From contig OV277856.1 in assembly GCA_922989275.2 (NCBI GenBank), positions 85,021,038-85,085,037 of the forward strand: a DNA stretch of 64,000 nt. The letters run 5' to 3'. Below the pieces are notes generated by a model. That model ran no database searches, was not told where the DNA came from, and saw nothing but the letters and a program-made list of their open reading frames with translations. This document shows, piece after piece, positions 36,324 to 47,287 of this stretch (position 1 is the stretch's first letter; each line of letters begins with the position of its first letter). The DNA is from Gari tellinella. Its lineage: Eukaryota; Mollusca; Bivalvia; Cardiida; Psammobiidae. Both the position numbers and the translations under genes were made by a program.

Positions 36324-36929
36324 AGTGACACCATAGGGTTTAATGCAGAAATAAAGATTTTAAGTTTTGAAATACACCCCTTATCTGGAGCCTTGGCTTC
36401 TATCCAATCATCCCATTCAGTTTTAAATAAGCATGTGATTTTCAACCTAGAATTCTGTCCAGTTATCATTGGTTGAGAATTTGCATGATGATTCTAAATA
36501 GAAACCATTCAGCTCCGCTTAAAAAAAGCATTGAGTCAAACAGTTTGAGTTTTCAACATATCTGGTTCACTACATGTAGCTTGTAAATGGATAATCCTGT
36601 CTCTGCTGAGCGTGGGCACTGACAGTTTATATTCACTTTTAGGTGGTAACTCTGCTCCTGATCGGCATCCTGTTTAATATGAGCGTCGATGTTTTAGGAT
36701 CAATGTGACTGACGTCTAGGTGTGATAGCAGTTTGCCCTGTAGACAACACATTTCAAGGCAGCCACTGCGAGAAATATATCATATTCAAACTACATTTTC
36801 CCACATGTTTCAAACAGACGTTATCAATCCAACGATTGTGCTAAGAGAAGAAGGCGGTTGTTAACCCTTTCACTCTCAATGCCGCCAAAACGCGCATTTG
36901 TAAACAGTTTGGATCGTAACGCGGCATCA

Positions 36930-37172
36930 GGGGCCCGTTTCATAAAACATCTTACGACAAATGTTGTCGTAAGTCAGATTATAAAACTCTCAATTATTAT
37001 TTATTTCTCCATCTAATCCTGTCTTGTGATATCTTTTTGGAATCGTCTTGAAAAGACGATTCCAAAAAGATGTCACAAGACAGGATTAGATAGAGAAATC
37101 ACAGATTAAATGTTTTTTAAAGTTTTGACTTACGACAACATTTGTCGTAAGATGTTTTATGAAACGGGCCCC
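36930..37172. mobile_element. D-family MITE inserted in an A-type hairpin
   Basis: GGGGCCCGTTTCATAAAAC ends and the inner AATCGTCTTGAAAAGACGATT palindrome. The left flank (36901-36929) is 'aaacagtttggatcgtaacg' plus cggcatcag, and the right flank is 'tgatcagaatccaaaca', so it split an A hairpin. 'atcag' occurs on both sides and may be the target duplication. Confidence 0.85.
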
Positions 37173-37440
37173 TGATCAGAATCCAAACAGATTGATACTC
37201 GTATCGAAATTTGGTGAGACATACTGCTATAAAACAAACTTTGAAACGATATTTCAGACAAAAAAATTGAAGACGACGAAAATGAAACTGTGAGGGGTAA
37301 AAAATCTCACAAAACATTTTGGCAGTGAAATGTTTAAGAAGAAAAAAGATTAACTCCATTTTCTGCCTTACCCTGACTCCAATGATATCTGCAACTAACC
37401 AACATAAGTTTCTCATAAAAATCCTAAGATTTAAAAATTT

Positions 37441-37498
37441 GCAAACAACTTGAATCCAGATCATTACGCGGCGTCTGATCTGGATTCAAGCTGTTTGT
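37441..37498. repeat. A-type hairpin with shortened left arm
   Basis: gcaaacaacttgaatccaga, tcattacgcggcgtctgatc, tggattcaagctgtttg. The inner left arm (agacgccgcg) is deleted. Confidence 0.75.
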
Positions 37499-37953
37499 CA
37501 TTCTTCGTTATATTTCTTCTTTCAAAATGTCCACTAATATGTAATGTTGAGAAAAAATGGCAGATAATAAAAGAGCGTGCTTTCGCTCCCAAAGGTGAAA
37601 TGCAACGGTCCGCATCGAAACTCCGCCCTGCCAGGTCAATAAATAGGTATATACCAGACTTCTAACAGTGACAATTTTGTGAAATAAACAGTTTCGGTTC
37701 TTATTTAAATGACATTGCTGCTACAACAAATTTCCTGCCATTCCGGATATATTCCATTTTGTTAAAGATTTGCTAATACGGAGTTTCCGGCTTTATGTGA
37801 CAGGGGTAGTTTCATATCTTCAGTCGGCTAGACGGAAATACCGTGCTTCTTTAACCCTCTGCCTGTGGTTCCCGACCATAATGGTAGATTCTATTTGCAA
37901 ACAACTTGCATTCAAGATCATACGCCGCATAGTGAAATAATTAAAGAATGTTT

Positions 37954-38018
37954 AACAGTTTGGATCCTGATCATATGCCGCGTTTCGAAATATGTTCTAA
38001 TCAGGATCCCAACTGTCT
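37954..38018. repeat. A-type hairpin, decayed
   Basis: cagtttggatcctgatcata on the left and ctaatcaggatcccaactgt on the right; the core has drifted (gccgcgtttcgaaatatg). Confidence 0.65.
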
Positions 38019-38195
38019 GCAAATAGCAATTGTACTCAGGACGCTGAAGGAGTAATACATTCTATCTATTTCATATGGGTCTTAGGAATATATATACTAA
38101 GCAAGTTTAAGGCATTTCAGTACATTAAGGACAAAGTTAACACATCGTGTACCCGCTAGACTGGTTTCAGTCACTGTTATATTTGATCATTAACA

Positions 38196-38212
38196 CCCCC
38201 CCCCCCCCCCCC
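38196..38212 (+). repeat. Homopolymer run C17
   Basis: Seventeen C in a row followed by A6. The length is likely to be uncertain in the assembly. Confidence 0.9.
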
Positions 38213-38871
38213 AAAAAACCCTCTTTATTTAGATCATGTAAACTGGCATAATAAAGGAAACATGTTAAAAACTAAATAATCAGGTCGACATGATCTTACT
38301 GACTTAATGCCATAAATCGCCGACAGTCTTATTTATCTGTATTTGTGACTGTGTTACAGAATATTTCGGAAATGAGTTTCCGGTTCTGTCTAAGTCTCAG
38401 ATACAAATGTAATATAGAGAGTCTGTTTCAGTTCTTCAGACTTTATCTATTATCCATTACATTATAGCCTGTTTCTAGTTTTAAAAGTGCCATAGGGTGT
38501 AAATTTAACTTTGGTACTAAATGTAGAAAGTGTCTAAATTGTTTGTCGTGTTTTATTACTACCCATTAAATAGTATGGTTTGTACCTTTCAGGTGTTGGA
38601 TGTATATTGATTATTAGGTTTGGTCTAAGTCTCCATTGTTGGCTATTTTCCCCTGGTGTCATTGCTTTACTTTTAGCCTGCTTTTATGTACCATCTGAAA
38701 GGATTGAGAAAATATTTATTGTGGTATATTTCATGACTCTATAAGGAGAAACAATTTTCTTCAGTGTAGGAATAAATGAAACGTTTAAAAAGTGGTAAAG
38801 GCTTATAAAGATTATTCTTCTATTGTTCAAAGAAATTCACAAGAATCGTCACCCTGTTGAGAACTAAAAAT

Positions 38872-39016
38872 CTACAGTGCAGAAAACGAAACGAAACGCA
38901 ACAAAATTCAATGCAGTATAAATTCTAAAAGTAAGACCATTATTTTAGCAAACAGTATGGAGCTAGATCAACACCGAGTAACCCGGCATCTGGTCTGGAT
39001 TCAAACGGTAAGCAAT
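38872..39016. repeat. B-family MITE fragment
   Basis: TACAGTGCAGAAAACGAAACG on the left half and a decayed hairpin (caaacagtatggagctagat, caccgagtaacccggcatct). The right end is absent. Confidence 0.6.
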
Positions 39017-39718
39017 GGATGGGTTTGGGTTTTTTTTGGGTTTTTTTAATGCGTCCTTGCAAAATAAACCTTTTATCACTTATTTAAGAGTTCTTTGTAC
39101 ACGTCCAAACTTTTTTTTACCTTAGCGACAGTTTCAGTCCTCCAATGGAGAACCTTCAACTGATGAAAGCTGGTTTTGTTTTCAATTGGTTGCCAAGGCA
39201 ACCCCACTTTCAATCGGATGACATATATTTAAGAAACTGGCATGATATCCTCCTAGGAATAGTCCTTCGAAACTTTTAAAACTTCATTTTCCTTTTTATT
39301 AAGTATGGACTTTAAACGGCACAAGGGAAATAACTTACATACACTTATCAACTGCGTCGCATAGATCATTTAGATGTTATGACACTGTTCTGAAGTACAT
39401 GTTGATAAACCCGGTTAATAGATAACATGAGTTTGTCTCAAAATAAGTGTCCATTAAAGCTCCAAAACACAAATAGAAGTCAGATTAAAATAAACGGTCA
39501 ACTTTGAAAACAACTCTCACGCTCTACTCTTCAACGCAATACATTCAAGAAATTTAATTCTGTAAAGGGTTTCTACTTTAGATTGAATACATTTGCCCAC
39601 ATTATGCAGGTGGCAAGTAAAGCAGGATGTGCCTTAGAGAGGGTAGCTTCTTACGGAGCTTGGTAGTTTCCTTAAAACTCTAAACATCCAGTGTGCATGC
39701 GGATAGTACGCTTGTCAT

Positions 39719-39785
39719 GTGCAAACAGTGTAGACACAGATCAAAACTTTTGATCCCCTGATCAGAGTGTGGAGTGTTTGTCATT
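39719..39785. repeat. C-type hairpin, decayed
   Basis: 'gtgcaaacagtgtagacaca' with 'ctgatcagagtgtggagtgt' and 'tttgtcattttgcag' flank. The core is lost. Confidence 0.6.
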
Positions 39786-39956
39786 TTGCAGTTAAGTGCA
39801 GAAATGCAAAACTAAAAAGTAGTTTAACCCTTTTCGTGCTTAGCGCGAATATTTGCAAACGTTTTTCACATTGTGTTTTTTAACACTTACAAAACACGTG
39901 GTGCCATACTGTTTGACACTAATATTTAATTTTTATCAAAGAAAAGGTAGATATCT

Positions 39957-40113
39957 GGGGCCCGTTTCATAAAACTTCGTACGACAAATGTTGTCGTAAG
40001 TCTGATTATAAAAGTCACAAGACCGGATTAAATAGAGAAATAAGAAATTAAATGCATTTTAAAGTTTTGACTTACGATCGATTTTTTCGTACGAAGTTTT
40101 ATGAAACGGGCCC
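39957..40113. mobile_element. D-family MITE, internally deleted
   Basis: GGGGCCCGTTTCATAAAAC to GTTTTATGAAACGGGCCC, 157 bp. The inner palindrome present in the 11614 and 36930 copies is missing. Confidence 0.85.
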
Positions 40114-40633
40114 TTGATGCAAAGGACTTTATTTTGCAGACGAAATCGATACAGCGTGCTGACGCTTTGATTAAAATTTATCGAAATGCAGACTACAATT
40201 TTGAAGCTGACGTTTTTATGTCTTGAGAATGGTAAAAGTCGGGGTTTGTGGATAAATTATTGCATTGAATTTTTAAACACGTGGGCGTTTATGTTTTAAG
40301 GAATGTATGTGCTAAGTTATTTTCATTATTGGTGTAATTTGAATCTAACAGTCTAGACGAGAATTTTATTTAAAATAGATATTGATAGGCATTATACAAG
40401 TAGACGTGTAGTAACCCCAGCCCTAAATAGTGAGAAAAAAACTACACATGTATATTTAATTGGTAACTGGAACTTTTCATTTGAGGTCAATTAGTTTAAG
40501 GGATTTTGATAAATGAATAGGAACAAATGTAAAACGAGAATTTATCCCACAAATTCATATCACTTCATGACTTTGTTTTCACGAGAAATTCCAGACATGA
40601 CATTAACCCTTTCAGAGCCATATACGTACGTAT

Positions 40634-40872
40634 GAACTATTCTTTCCCAATAAACGCGTTTACGCTAAATCGTTTATTTCCTCTGCAAACAGTTTGGAGC
40701 CAGATCAGACGCCGGGTAACCCGGCGTCTGATCAGGCTCCAAACTGTTTGCCACTCAGATAAAAATGAATTGTAATAGAAATATCAAAAATTGATATTTT
40801 CTATGTTTAATTGTTTTGCGTTTGCGTTTCGTTTGCGTTTAAACGGGAAAGAATAACGTTTTCTCCACTGTA
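40634..40872. mobile_element. B-family MITE, left terminus lost
   Basis: It begins at 'aactattctttcccaataaa' without the TACAGTGGAG tip and ends CTCCACTGTA. The hairpin is clean (GCCGGGTAACCCGGC). Confidence 0.85.
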
Positions 40873-41881
40873 GGGAAGAAATTGAGACAAAATAAAGTGC
40901 GTTTAAGTGATGCGATCATTCGACGCCCATCTCTGTTATTACAGGCAAATTGATCAGATAGTGATTCTAAACGGCGACGATAAACATCAGGTGGCCATCC
41001 TTAAAACATGATTTATGTACGTCACAAAGACGATTTAGTCTCAAGACAGTATGGTTAATAGCAAACTGTTTCTTTTTATAAACTAGATGACGTATTTTAG
41101 CTTTTACCATAATATCACATTGAGTGTTGTAATTTTTTTCTCGATAAACGCTTGGCGCTTGCTCAACAGTTTAAACTCTAAAGACGCATATATACCCGCG
41201 CTATACAGTGTACCTATGCATAGTACACTTGTTTTGTTTAACATATGCAGGCTGCTGAATAAACTCTTTGATCAGGGTCTACACTGTTTGTCATTTTGCA
41301 ATGTATGGTAAAATACCATATACTTCATATAACTAGTGATGGATCATTTCACAAGCGCAATTACAAAATTCCATTCATGAATAGTATCTTAATTTAAATG
41401 AGTACATGTAGTACTTCAATCGGTCCTATTGCCTCAATTGTTTCATATACATTTTTAGGATAATTGTTTAGAGAAACATCGACATAAATGCCATGCAGTT
41501 CAGATGCTGACCAGATGCCAAGGTGTTCCGTGTCTGGTCGTAATCCAATGTTTGCGAGTGAAAGTGTTGCCCTGTTTTAATCAAGGGATGAAGACACCAA
41601 TAAAGCCGACAAAGTTTCGGTGTTGACGTCGGTGTTGTGCAATATTAATTCTAGACAAATCTAGACGAAAACGTATCCAGTGAAGACGATGCTACTAACC
41701 CTTCCACTGATAAGCCAGGTGACACCAACATTTACAAACAGTTTGGATCTAGATCAGACACCGTCGAACTCTGCATCGGATCAGGATACAAACGTTTGGC
41801 ATCAGTTCGATGGTTTTTTGGTCATTTTGCCTAAATATCTAAAGTTTGATATATAAATTCAGACTACGATTTTAACATTTG

Positions 41882-41946
41882 CTAACAGTTTGGATCCAGA
41901 TCAGATTCCCCGTTATGCGGCGTCTGATCTGGATCCAAACTGTTTG
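41882..41946. repeat. A-type hairpin cassette
   Basis: ctaacagtttggatccagat, cagattccccgttatgcggc and ggatccaaactgtttg. The left core has drifted (ttcccc against gacgcc). A second, poorer copy lies at about 41737-41800. Confidence 0.8.
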
Positions 41947-42140
41947 TCACTCCTATTAAACTTTTATTCAGTTTAAAAAAACATAAAAACTAATTTTGAT
42001 TTTTTTTCGCAGACGATATATTTAAAGCAGACGACAATTCAGCATGATAATGGTTATGCAGACGACAGTATAGCAATACGTGGGATTAAATAACACATTC
42101 ATAGCATGTGTCTAGTCACAATGGCAGTTAAGATGACTTG

Positions 42141-42390
42141 TACAGTGGAGAATCTGTTATTCTTTCCCGTTTAAACGCAAACGTACGCAAACGCAAAGCA
42201 CTAAAACGTAGAAAAGAACAACTTTTGGACAATTCTGATAATTCATGTTTATCTTGGTGGCAAACAGTTTGGAGCCTGATCAGACGCCGGGTTACCCGGC
42301 GTCTGATCTGGCTCCAAACTGTTTGCACTGCAAATAATAGTATTAGCGTAAACGCGTTTATTGGGAAAGAATAACAGAGTCTCCACTGTA
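42141..42390. mobile_element. B-family MITE with a 10-bp flanking duplication
   Basis: TACAGTGGAGAATCTG to GAGTCTCCACTGTA with a clean GCCGGGTTACCCGGC hairpin. Both flanks carry 'agatgacttg' (42131-42140 and 42391-42400), the only copy in the window with a visible long direct repeat at its borders. Confidence 0.9.
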
Positions 42391-42842
42391 AGATGACTTG
42401 TAATGCAAGTGGAAATAAACACTGATAAATGTGACGTAAATACTGGAGAGATGTGACAATATGATTCCATAAAGAGACTGAAAACCTGACGGTTCAATGG
42501 CAAAACAGATAAAAACAACAGAAACAAATAGTGTAGGAACACTTTGCTGTCTTCTTCAATTCACATTGAGATAATTCCTTTTGAAAAAGTAATATAAAAA
42601 ACCTTTATGTTTGCAATGAATAGAAACGCCTTCATGCCTTTATCTCGTTGTCTTTTCGTGTATTTTATTGTGTCATGATAAAGTACCTACATATTCTCAA
42701 GGATTGGAAAAAGACGAGACGAGATCGTTTCCTTTACTTTAAATCTGCTTTAGACAGCTTAATGTAGAACGAATTAATGCAGAAAGCAAGTTAAAGGCTG
42801 TCTTATTGATGAAAATGAGGTTTAACAAACAGTAACATGTAC

Positions 42843-43050
42843 TACAGTGGGGAAGACGTTATTTTTTTCCAATGAAAAGCGTTTATGTCAAACACATTAT
42901 GCCCATTGCAAACTGCTTGTAGCCAGAGCAGACCCGGGTAACCCGGCGTTTGACCAGACCCTAAACTATTTTCCACTCAGAATCAAAAGATTCGTGACTT
43001 GTTTTCTAGAAATTGCATTTTTCTACATCTGATTGCACTGCGTTTGCGCT
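42843..43050. repeat. B-family MITE, diverged, right tip lost
   Basis: TACAGTGGGGAAGACGTTAT, then ccattgcaaactgcttgtag, gacccgggtaacccggcgtt, and a decayed GCGTTTGCGCTT arm. Confidence 0.7.
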
Positions 43051-43085
43051 TATACGTCTAGTTGTACAATCAGTGTTTCCGTATA

Positions 43086-43185
43086 AAGTACACTTGTCCT
43101 ATACAGACAATGTAGACCCAGACCAGCGGGTTCGTAAAGGAGCTATCTGACCAAAGCCTATTAAATGTATGTTTATCATTTTGCA
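43086..43185. repeat. C-type hairpin, decayed
   Basis: 'agtacacttgtcctatacag' flank, 'acaatgtagacccagaccag' arm, 'gttcgtaaaggagc' core remnant and 'tttatcattttgcaat' flank. Confidence 0.6.
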
Positions 43186-43199
43186 ATATGAATGTAAAA

Positions 43200-44250
43200 C
43201 AAACCATAAATATTCAAATGGATTAGACTCGTGTAAATGGAATTAGGAATTGTCGCTTTTGAAGTTTTTACTTTATCTAGTATGGTTTATATTAGAAGTG
43301 ATATGCAGGTTGCACATTTTCATATATTGTCCTTGTGGGTATTGCTCATTAAACATTTACATTTCTGTTCCAGCATGAATCCACCGTTAGCCAGTTTATC
43401 CTGTGTGTATTTGCACTCTGAACTGTAGTGGATCTCACTTCCACTCCCAATCATTGAAGTGTTTGTTTCCGCATTTGAAAACCATGCATTGTTGGAGAAA
43501 TCGCTACTTATTCCACATATACACCGCCTATAGAGTCGGGAAACAGGACGCCCATATAGTAAAACATGGCGGCATATATAGTGACACTCTTTTCTGAGGT
43601 GAAGCTCTTTTGGCACAGGACCGGTTGCTTTCAGAATCTGTATCGATGTCATGTTTTGCGTTTAGTAAATTATGATCTTAAAGACTTTAAAGTGAAGTTG
43701 TTTCTGATGTTATTACATGTAAAACTCTGTTATGGTCACTGTATAGCCTCTTCCACTTATAATGTTGCTGTACACAGTGCAGAAATGTCCAATGATGAAA
43801 CGATACTAGTAATCATTGAGGCTGGCCTTGATTTGTTGAACGAACTGGATTCTACTATTATACTATTACTTTTGCTCCTGTTGTCCCAGTTGATATCGCT
43901 ATTACTTTAGCTATAGATGATGGTATTACTATATTGCCATTTGATTGTAGATTTTAAAGTCAAGTCCTGCTGCAGCTGCTTATATTGAAGTTTTTAGTTA
44001 GATGCTACTACATCTAGTGGTGTTGTGGATTGTTAGCATCGTGCACATACGGAAACAGATTGTGGCCAGACTATTAGATCTGCGTGACAAAGTACATGAT
44101 GAAGCAACACCTGCAAGTAAAAAAAGCTATAACTACATGTGTGTGTATTGTAATTTCTACTATATTTTATTACAGTTACTAAAGACAGTTTACCACTTAA
44201 GACAGGTTGAAAGTAAAAAAGAATGCGCCTTCAGCCTGCTTTAAGCTATT
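43200..44250. other. Stretch with unrecognised short ORFs
   Basis: Overlapping ORFs of about 110 residues occur on both strands (minus 43320-43652, plus 43566-43910). I recognise no family. The plus ORF ends in an oligo-leucine run encoded by a 'ctattactttt' simple stretch. No ORF is credited as a gene. A G-type arm (gacaggttgaaagtaaa) begins near 44200. Confidence 0.35.
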
Positions 44251-44461
44251 ATCTGCTAGAATTTAGAAAATGTATATTAATGTACACTTTAATGACTGTA
44301 CGAGCGTATAATAAATTTGAACAATTTTCTTCAGTGGAGGAATAAATTAAACTTCTATTTGGGTGTTAATGCCGTCCAGTGCCGACTGTAGATTAGAATG
44401 GAAATGTCATTGCTACCACTGATGTTACAATGGCTCTTGAAGCTGCAACTCAGCCGCTGTG

Positions 44462-44711
44462 TACAGTGGAGAATCTGTTATTCTTTCCCGTTTAAACGCA
44501 AACGTACGCAAACGCAAATCACTAAAACGTAGAAAAGAACAACTTTTGGACAATTCTGATAATTCTTGTTTATCTTGGTGGCAAACAGTTTGGAGCTTGA
44601 TCAGACGCCGGGTTACCCGGCGTCTGATCTGGCTCCAAACTGTTTGCACTCCAAATAATAGTTTTAGCGTAAACGCGTTTATTGGGAAAGAATAACAGAT
44701 TCTCCACTGTA
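44462..44711. mobile_element. B-family MITE, complete
   Basis: TACAGTGGAGAATCTG to CAGATTCTCCACTGTA, very similar to the copies at 22667 and 42141, with a clean hairpin. It appears to be one of the younger copies. Confidence 0.9.
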
Positions 44712-45171
44712 CCTCCATAACACCATAAATACGTCATTTCCCGCCTTTAATTTACATGTTTCTCCCCATTGCAGAATGAAAATTCAAATTATAGTTAAAC
44801 GCAATAATTAAATTGAACGTATGCTCAAAATGTTCTCAACTACGTCTCCTCAAAACTGTATGCAGTTTCAGACGATTCTAATGCCGAATTACATTATAGG
44901 ATGGATTGAGAAAAAGTTAGTATATATATTAAATACTCACACTATCTAGAGATCTTTATAATCCTTAATAACTAAACAACTTTATCAAATATATTTGAAT
45001 GCAATTGTAAGTAATGTTTATTTCACATACTTTCTACCTTCCCTTCTCTTATTTTGAATAAAATGTGCTCTTTAGCCCTTTCAAACATGTCCTAGTTACC
45101 GTATATATACCATACCCGGATCTAGCAATATTTTTCCCCTAGCGGTTCCAGCCGCGAATATTTAACATTGA

Positions 45172-45405
45172 TGTTTATTCCTTCCAAATAAACAATCATA
45201 TGATACATGCATTAATGCAAGTGCAAACAGTTTGGAGCCAGATCAGACGTCGGATAGCCCAGCGTCTGATCATGGCAGCCTCCAAGCTATCTGCCAATCA
45301 TACTGAAAAGAAACATCAACATTTTCAAGAAATTGTCATTACTACAATTTAGTGGTTTGCATTTGCGTTTCGTTTAAACGGGACAGAATAACATCCTTTC
45401 CAAAA
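45172..45405. repeat. B-family MITE, strongly diverged
   Basis: 'ccaaataaacaatcata' left remnant, hairpin gtgcaaacagtttggagcca with a gtcggatagcccagcg core, and 'tttaaacgggacagaataac' right remnant. Confidence 0.65.
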
Positions 45406-45613
45406 CTCTGATTACTCTCACAACATAAATAAAACAATTCAGTGCTTTCTTCTTCTCTTCTATTCCTTGCTTTAAGACTTTCAGTGTGTCCGAACCCTCA
45501 CCCACCCCGCCCCGTCTCGCCCCGCTCATGTATGTTTTTACACGCTCTGTATATACTACAATTGTTCCACATACTTAAACCCTTTCCCTCTCAATGACGC
45601 TTAAAAGCGCGTT

Positions 45614-45656
45614 TGCAAACAGTTTGGCGTCTGATCAGGATTCAAACTATTTGACA
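45614..45656. repeat. A-type hairpin with half deleted
   Basis: ttgcaaacagtttggcgtct joins directly to gatcaggattcaaactattt: the inner left arm and centre are gone. Confidence 0.7.
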
Positions 45657-45956
45657 CTCGTTTTGATATTTCTTCAGTCATACTGCCTTATATTTTAACT
45701 TTGAAACGACATTGCAGACAACGAAATTAAAGCAGACGACAATGAATCAGTGAAGGGGGTAAATTCTGCCGAATAATTTGGCCATGGAAGGGTTAACCCC
45801 TTTTATGTCGTTTTGTTTTTCGTATGAACCATTCCACTGTCGATAAATAGCCGGTTCTGGGATTTTAGGGCTGTTTTAAGAAATAGTTCAGAAAAAAATA
45901 AAAGTAAAACAAACAGTGAAAGCCGCGCTCAGAGAGCTCCTTACGAAGTCCGCTGA

Positions 45957-45967
45957 TACAGTGGAGA

Positions 45968-46003
<36 letters not shown>

Positions 46004-46260
46004 GACTTTATTTAACGAGAAAACGTTATTCTTTCCCGTTTAAACGCAAACGAAACGCAAACGCAACACACTAGATTGGAGAAAATGACATCATTTTGAT
46101 AATTCTAACTATTCATTTTAATCCGAGTGGCAAACAGTTTGGAGCCTGATCAGACGCCCGGTTACCTGGCGTCTGATCTGGCTCCAAACTGTTAGTATTG
46201 GAAATAATAGTTTTAGCGTAAACGCGTTTATTGGGAAAGAATAACGTTTTCTCCACTGTA
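45957..46260. mobile_element. B-family MITE split by a tiny retroposon tail
   Basis: TACAGTGGAGAA at 45957-45968 and CTCCACTGTA at 46251-46260 bound the element. It is interrupted at 45969-46016 by (TAA)n plus 'aaagactttatttaac', with 'gagaa' on both sides (45964-45968, 46017-46021). The hairpin (about 46131-46197) is a GCCCGGTTACCTGGC variant. Confidence 0.85.
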
Positions 46261-46477
46261 AGGTCTACAGTGTAAGCATAGAAAGGGTAAGCAGTCGTTT
46301 AAGGAGGTCTTTGAAGAGCTGTGTATAGTATTTCGTTCATCCATGAAAATAGAAGAAAAGACAAGGATCTATTACTTTTCTACAGCTTGGCTATAAAGAC
46401 TAACCCCTATATATGAATTAAGCCTAGCACACCATATACTAGTCAGGGTTTGTTTTGTCAATATATTATAATATGAA

Positions 46478-46570
46478 ACAGTGGAGACCCTAGCCAGAGG
46501 ACTCCTTTTAGTCGTTTGGAGCCCTCTGATTTGAGTATTCTCTGTTGGCATAGGACAAGTGTACTATTCA
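46478..46570. repeat. C-type hairpin, decayed
   Basis: 'aacagtggagaccctagcca', 'gaggactcc...ggagccctc' core and 'ataggacaagtgtactattc' flank. Confidence 0.65.
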
Positions 46571-46699
46571 CAGATACACTATTTGCAGAGAACGCCTAAA
46601 TGCCTGCCTATTGTTTATATAGAGAGTGTTATTTTCTTGCTAATTGTTTTTGATTGTTCATATTGATCGTGCTATTGTTGTTAATTATATGATTTGTAA

Positions 46700-46793
46700 G
46701 AATGTTTCTTTGAGGGCCTCGCGGTAGATTAGTCTCCTGACTAAGTGAGTTACCCTCGTAAAATAAAGTCGTTCATTCATTCATTCATTCATA
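46700..46793 (+). repeat. 3' end of a LINE or SINE with (TTCA)n tail
   Basis: 'gagggcctcgcggtagatta', 'gtctcctgac' and 'gagttaccctcgtaaaataa' then 'agtcg', followed by (TTCA)n at 46772-46793. The shape (conserved 3' end, short-repeat tail, no 5' part) is that of a truncated retroposon. Confidence 0.55.
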
Positions 46794-46902
46794 TACTGCT
46801 AATACTCACCTGCTTTAAATAAAAATAATGTCTGTCGCAAGTTTTATATTTGGTAAAATTCGAACTATGGTAAATTTACTTAAGATATGTTTAAATGAGT
46901 GT

Positions 46903-46968
46903 CAAATAGTTTAGATCTTGGTCAGCCACCGAGTCACGTGGTGTCTGATAAGGATCCAAACTACTTGC
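46903..46968. repeat. A-type hairpin, decayed
   Basis: tcaaatagtttagatcttgg and gataaggatccaaactactt with a CACCGAGTCACGTGGTG core, still self-complementary apart from its centre. Confidence 0.7.
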
Positions 46969-47035
46969 AAATAAGGAATGTACTCGGTGTAAGCCGGTAA
47001 ATGAGGTTAATCCTGCCACTGCCACTGCTCCGGCC

Positions 47036-47287
47036 TTAACTCATTCACCCCTGTAACTTTTAATGGACTATTCCAATTTCGAAATATGTCTAGTCCATTT
47101 TTTGACTACTTAGGGTTGATTTTAACAATATATTTCAAAATGACAAACAGTGTTGACCCTGATCAGAGGGCTCCTTAAGGAGTCCTCTGATCAGGGTCTA
47201 CACTGTTTGCATGGAACAAGTGTAATCCTCACAGGTGCACTGTTTGTAAATGAAGAGTATACTCGTCGATAGGGTTGAATGCATTAA
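47036..47287 (+). mobile_element. C-family MITE, complete
   Basis: TTAACTCATTCACCCCTGT on the left and 'agggttgaatgcaTTAA' on the right. The hairpin (47148-47211) is clean: caaacagtgttgaccctgat, GAGGGCTCCTTAAGGAGTCCTC, atcagggtctacactgtttg. Confidence 0.8.

Noticed and set aside
38196..38212. C17 run as a G-quadruplex or regulatory site
   Set aside because: A homopolymer next to A6 is most simply slippage or a sequencing-prone tract; no additional G-tracts support a quadruplex.
43320..43910. Overlapping ORFs of 110 and 114 residues on opposite strands
   Set aside because: No recognisable motif; the leucine-rich end is a simple-sequence effect and the two frames contradict each other.
5248..47211. 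CRISPR array or phage-like regularly spaced repeats
   Set aside because: The repeats are irregularly spaced over 40 kb, are self-complementary, lie inside terminal inverted repeats, and the DNA is animal.
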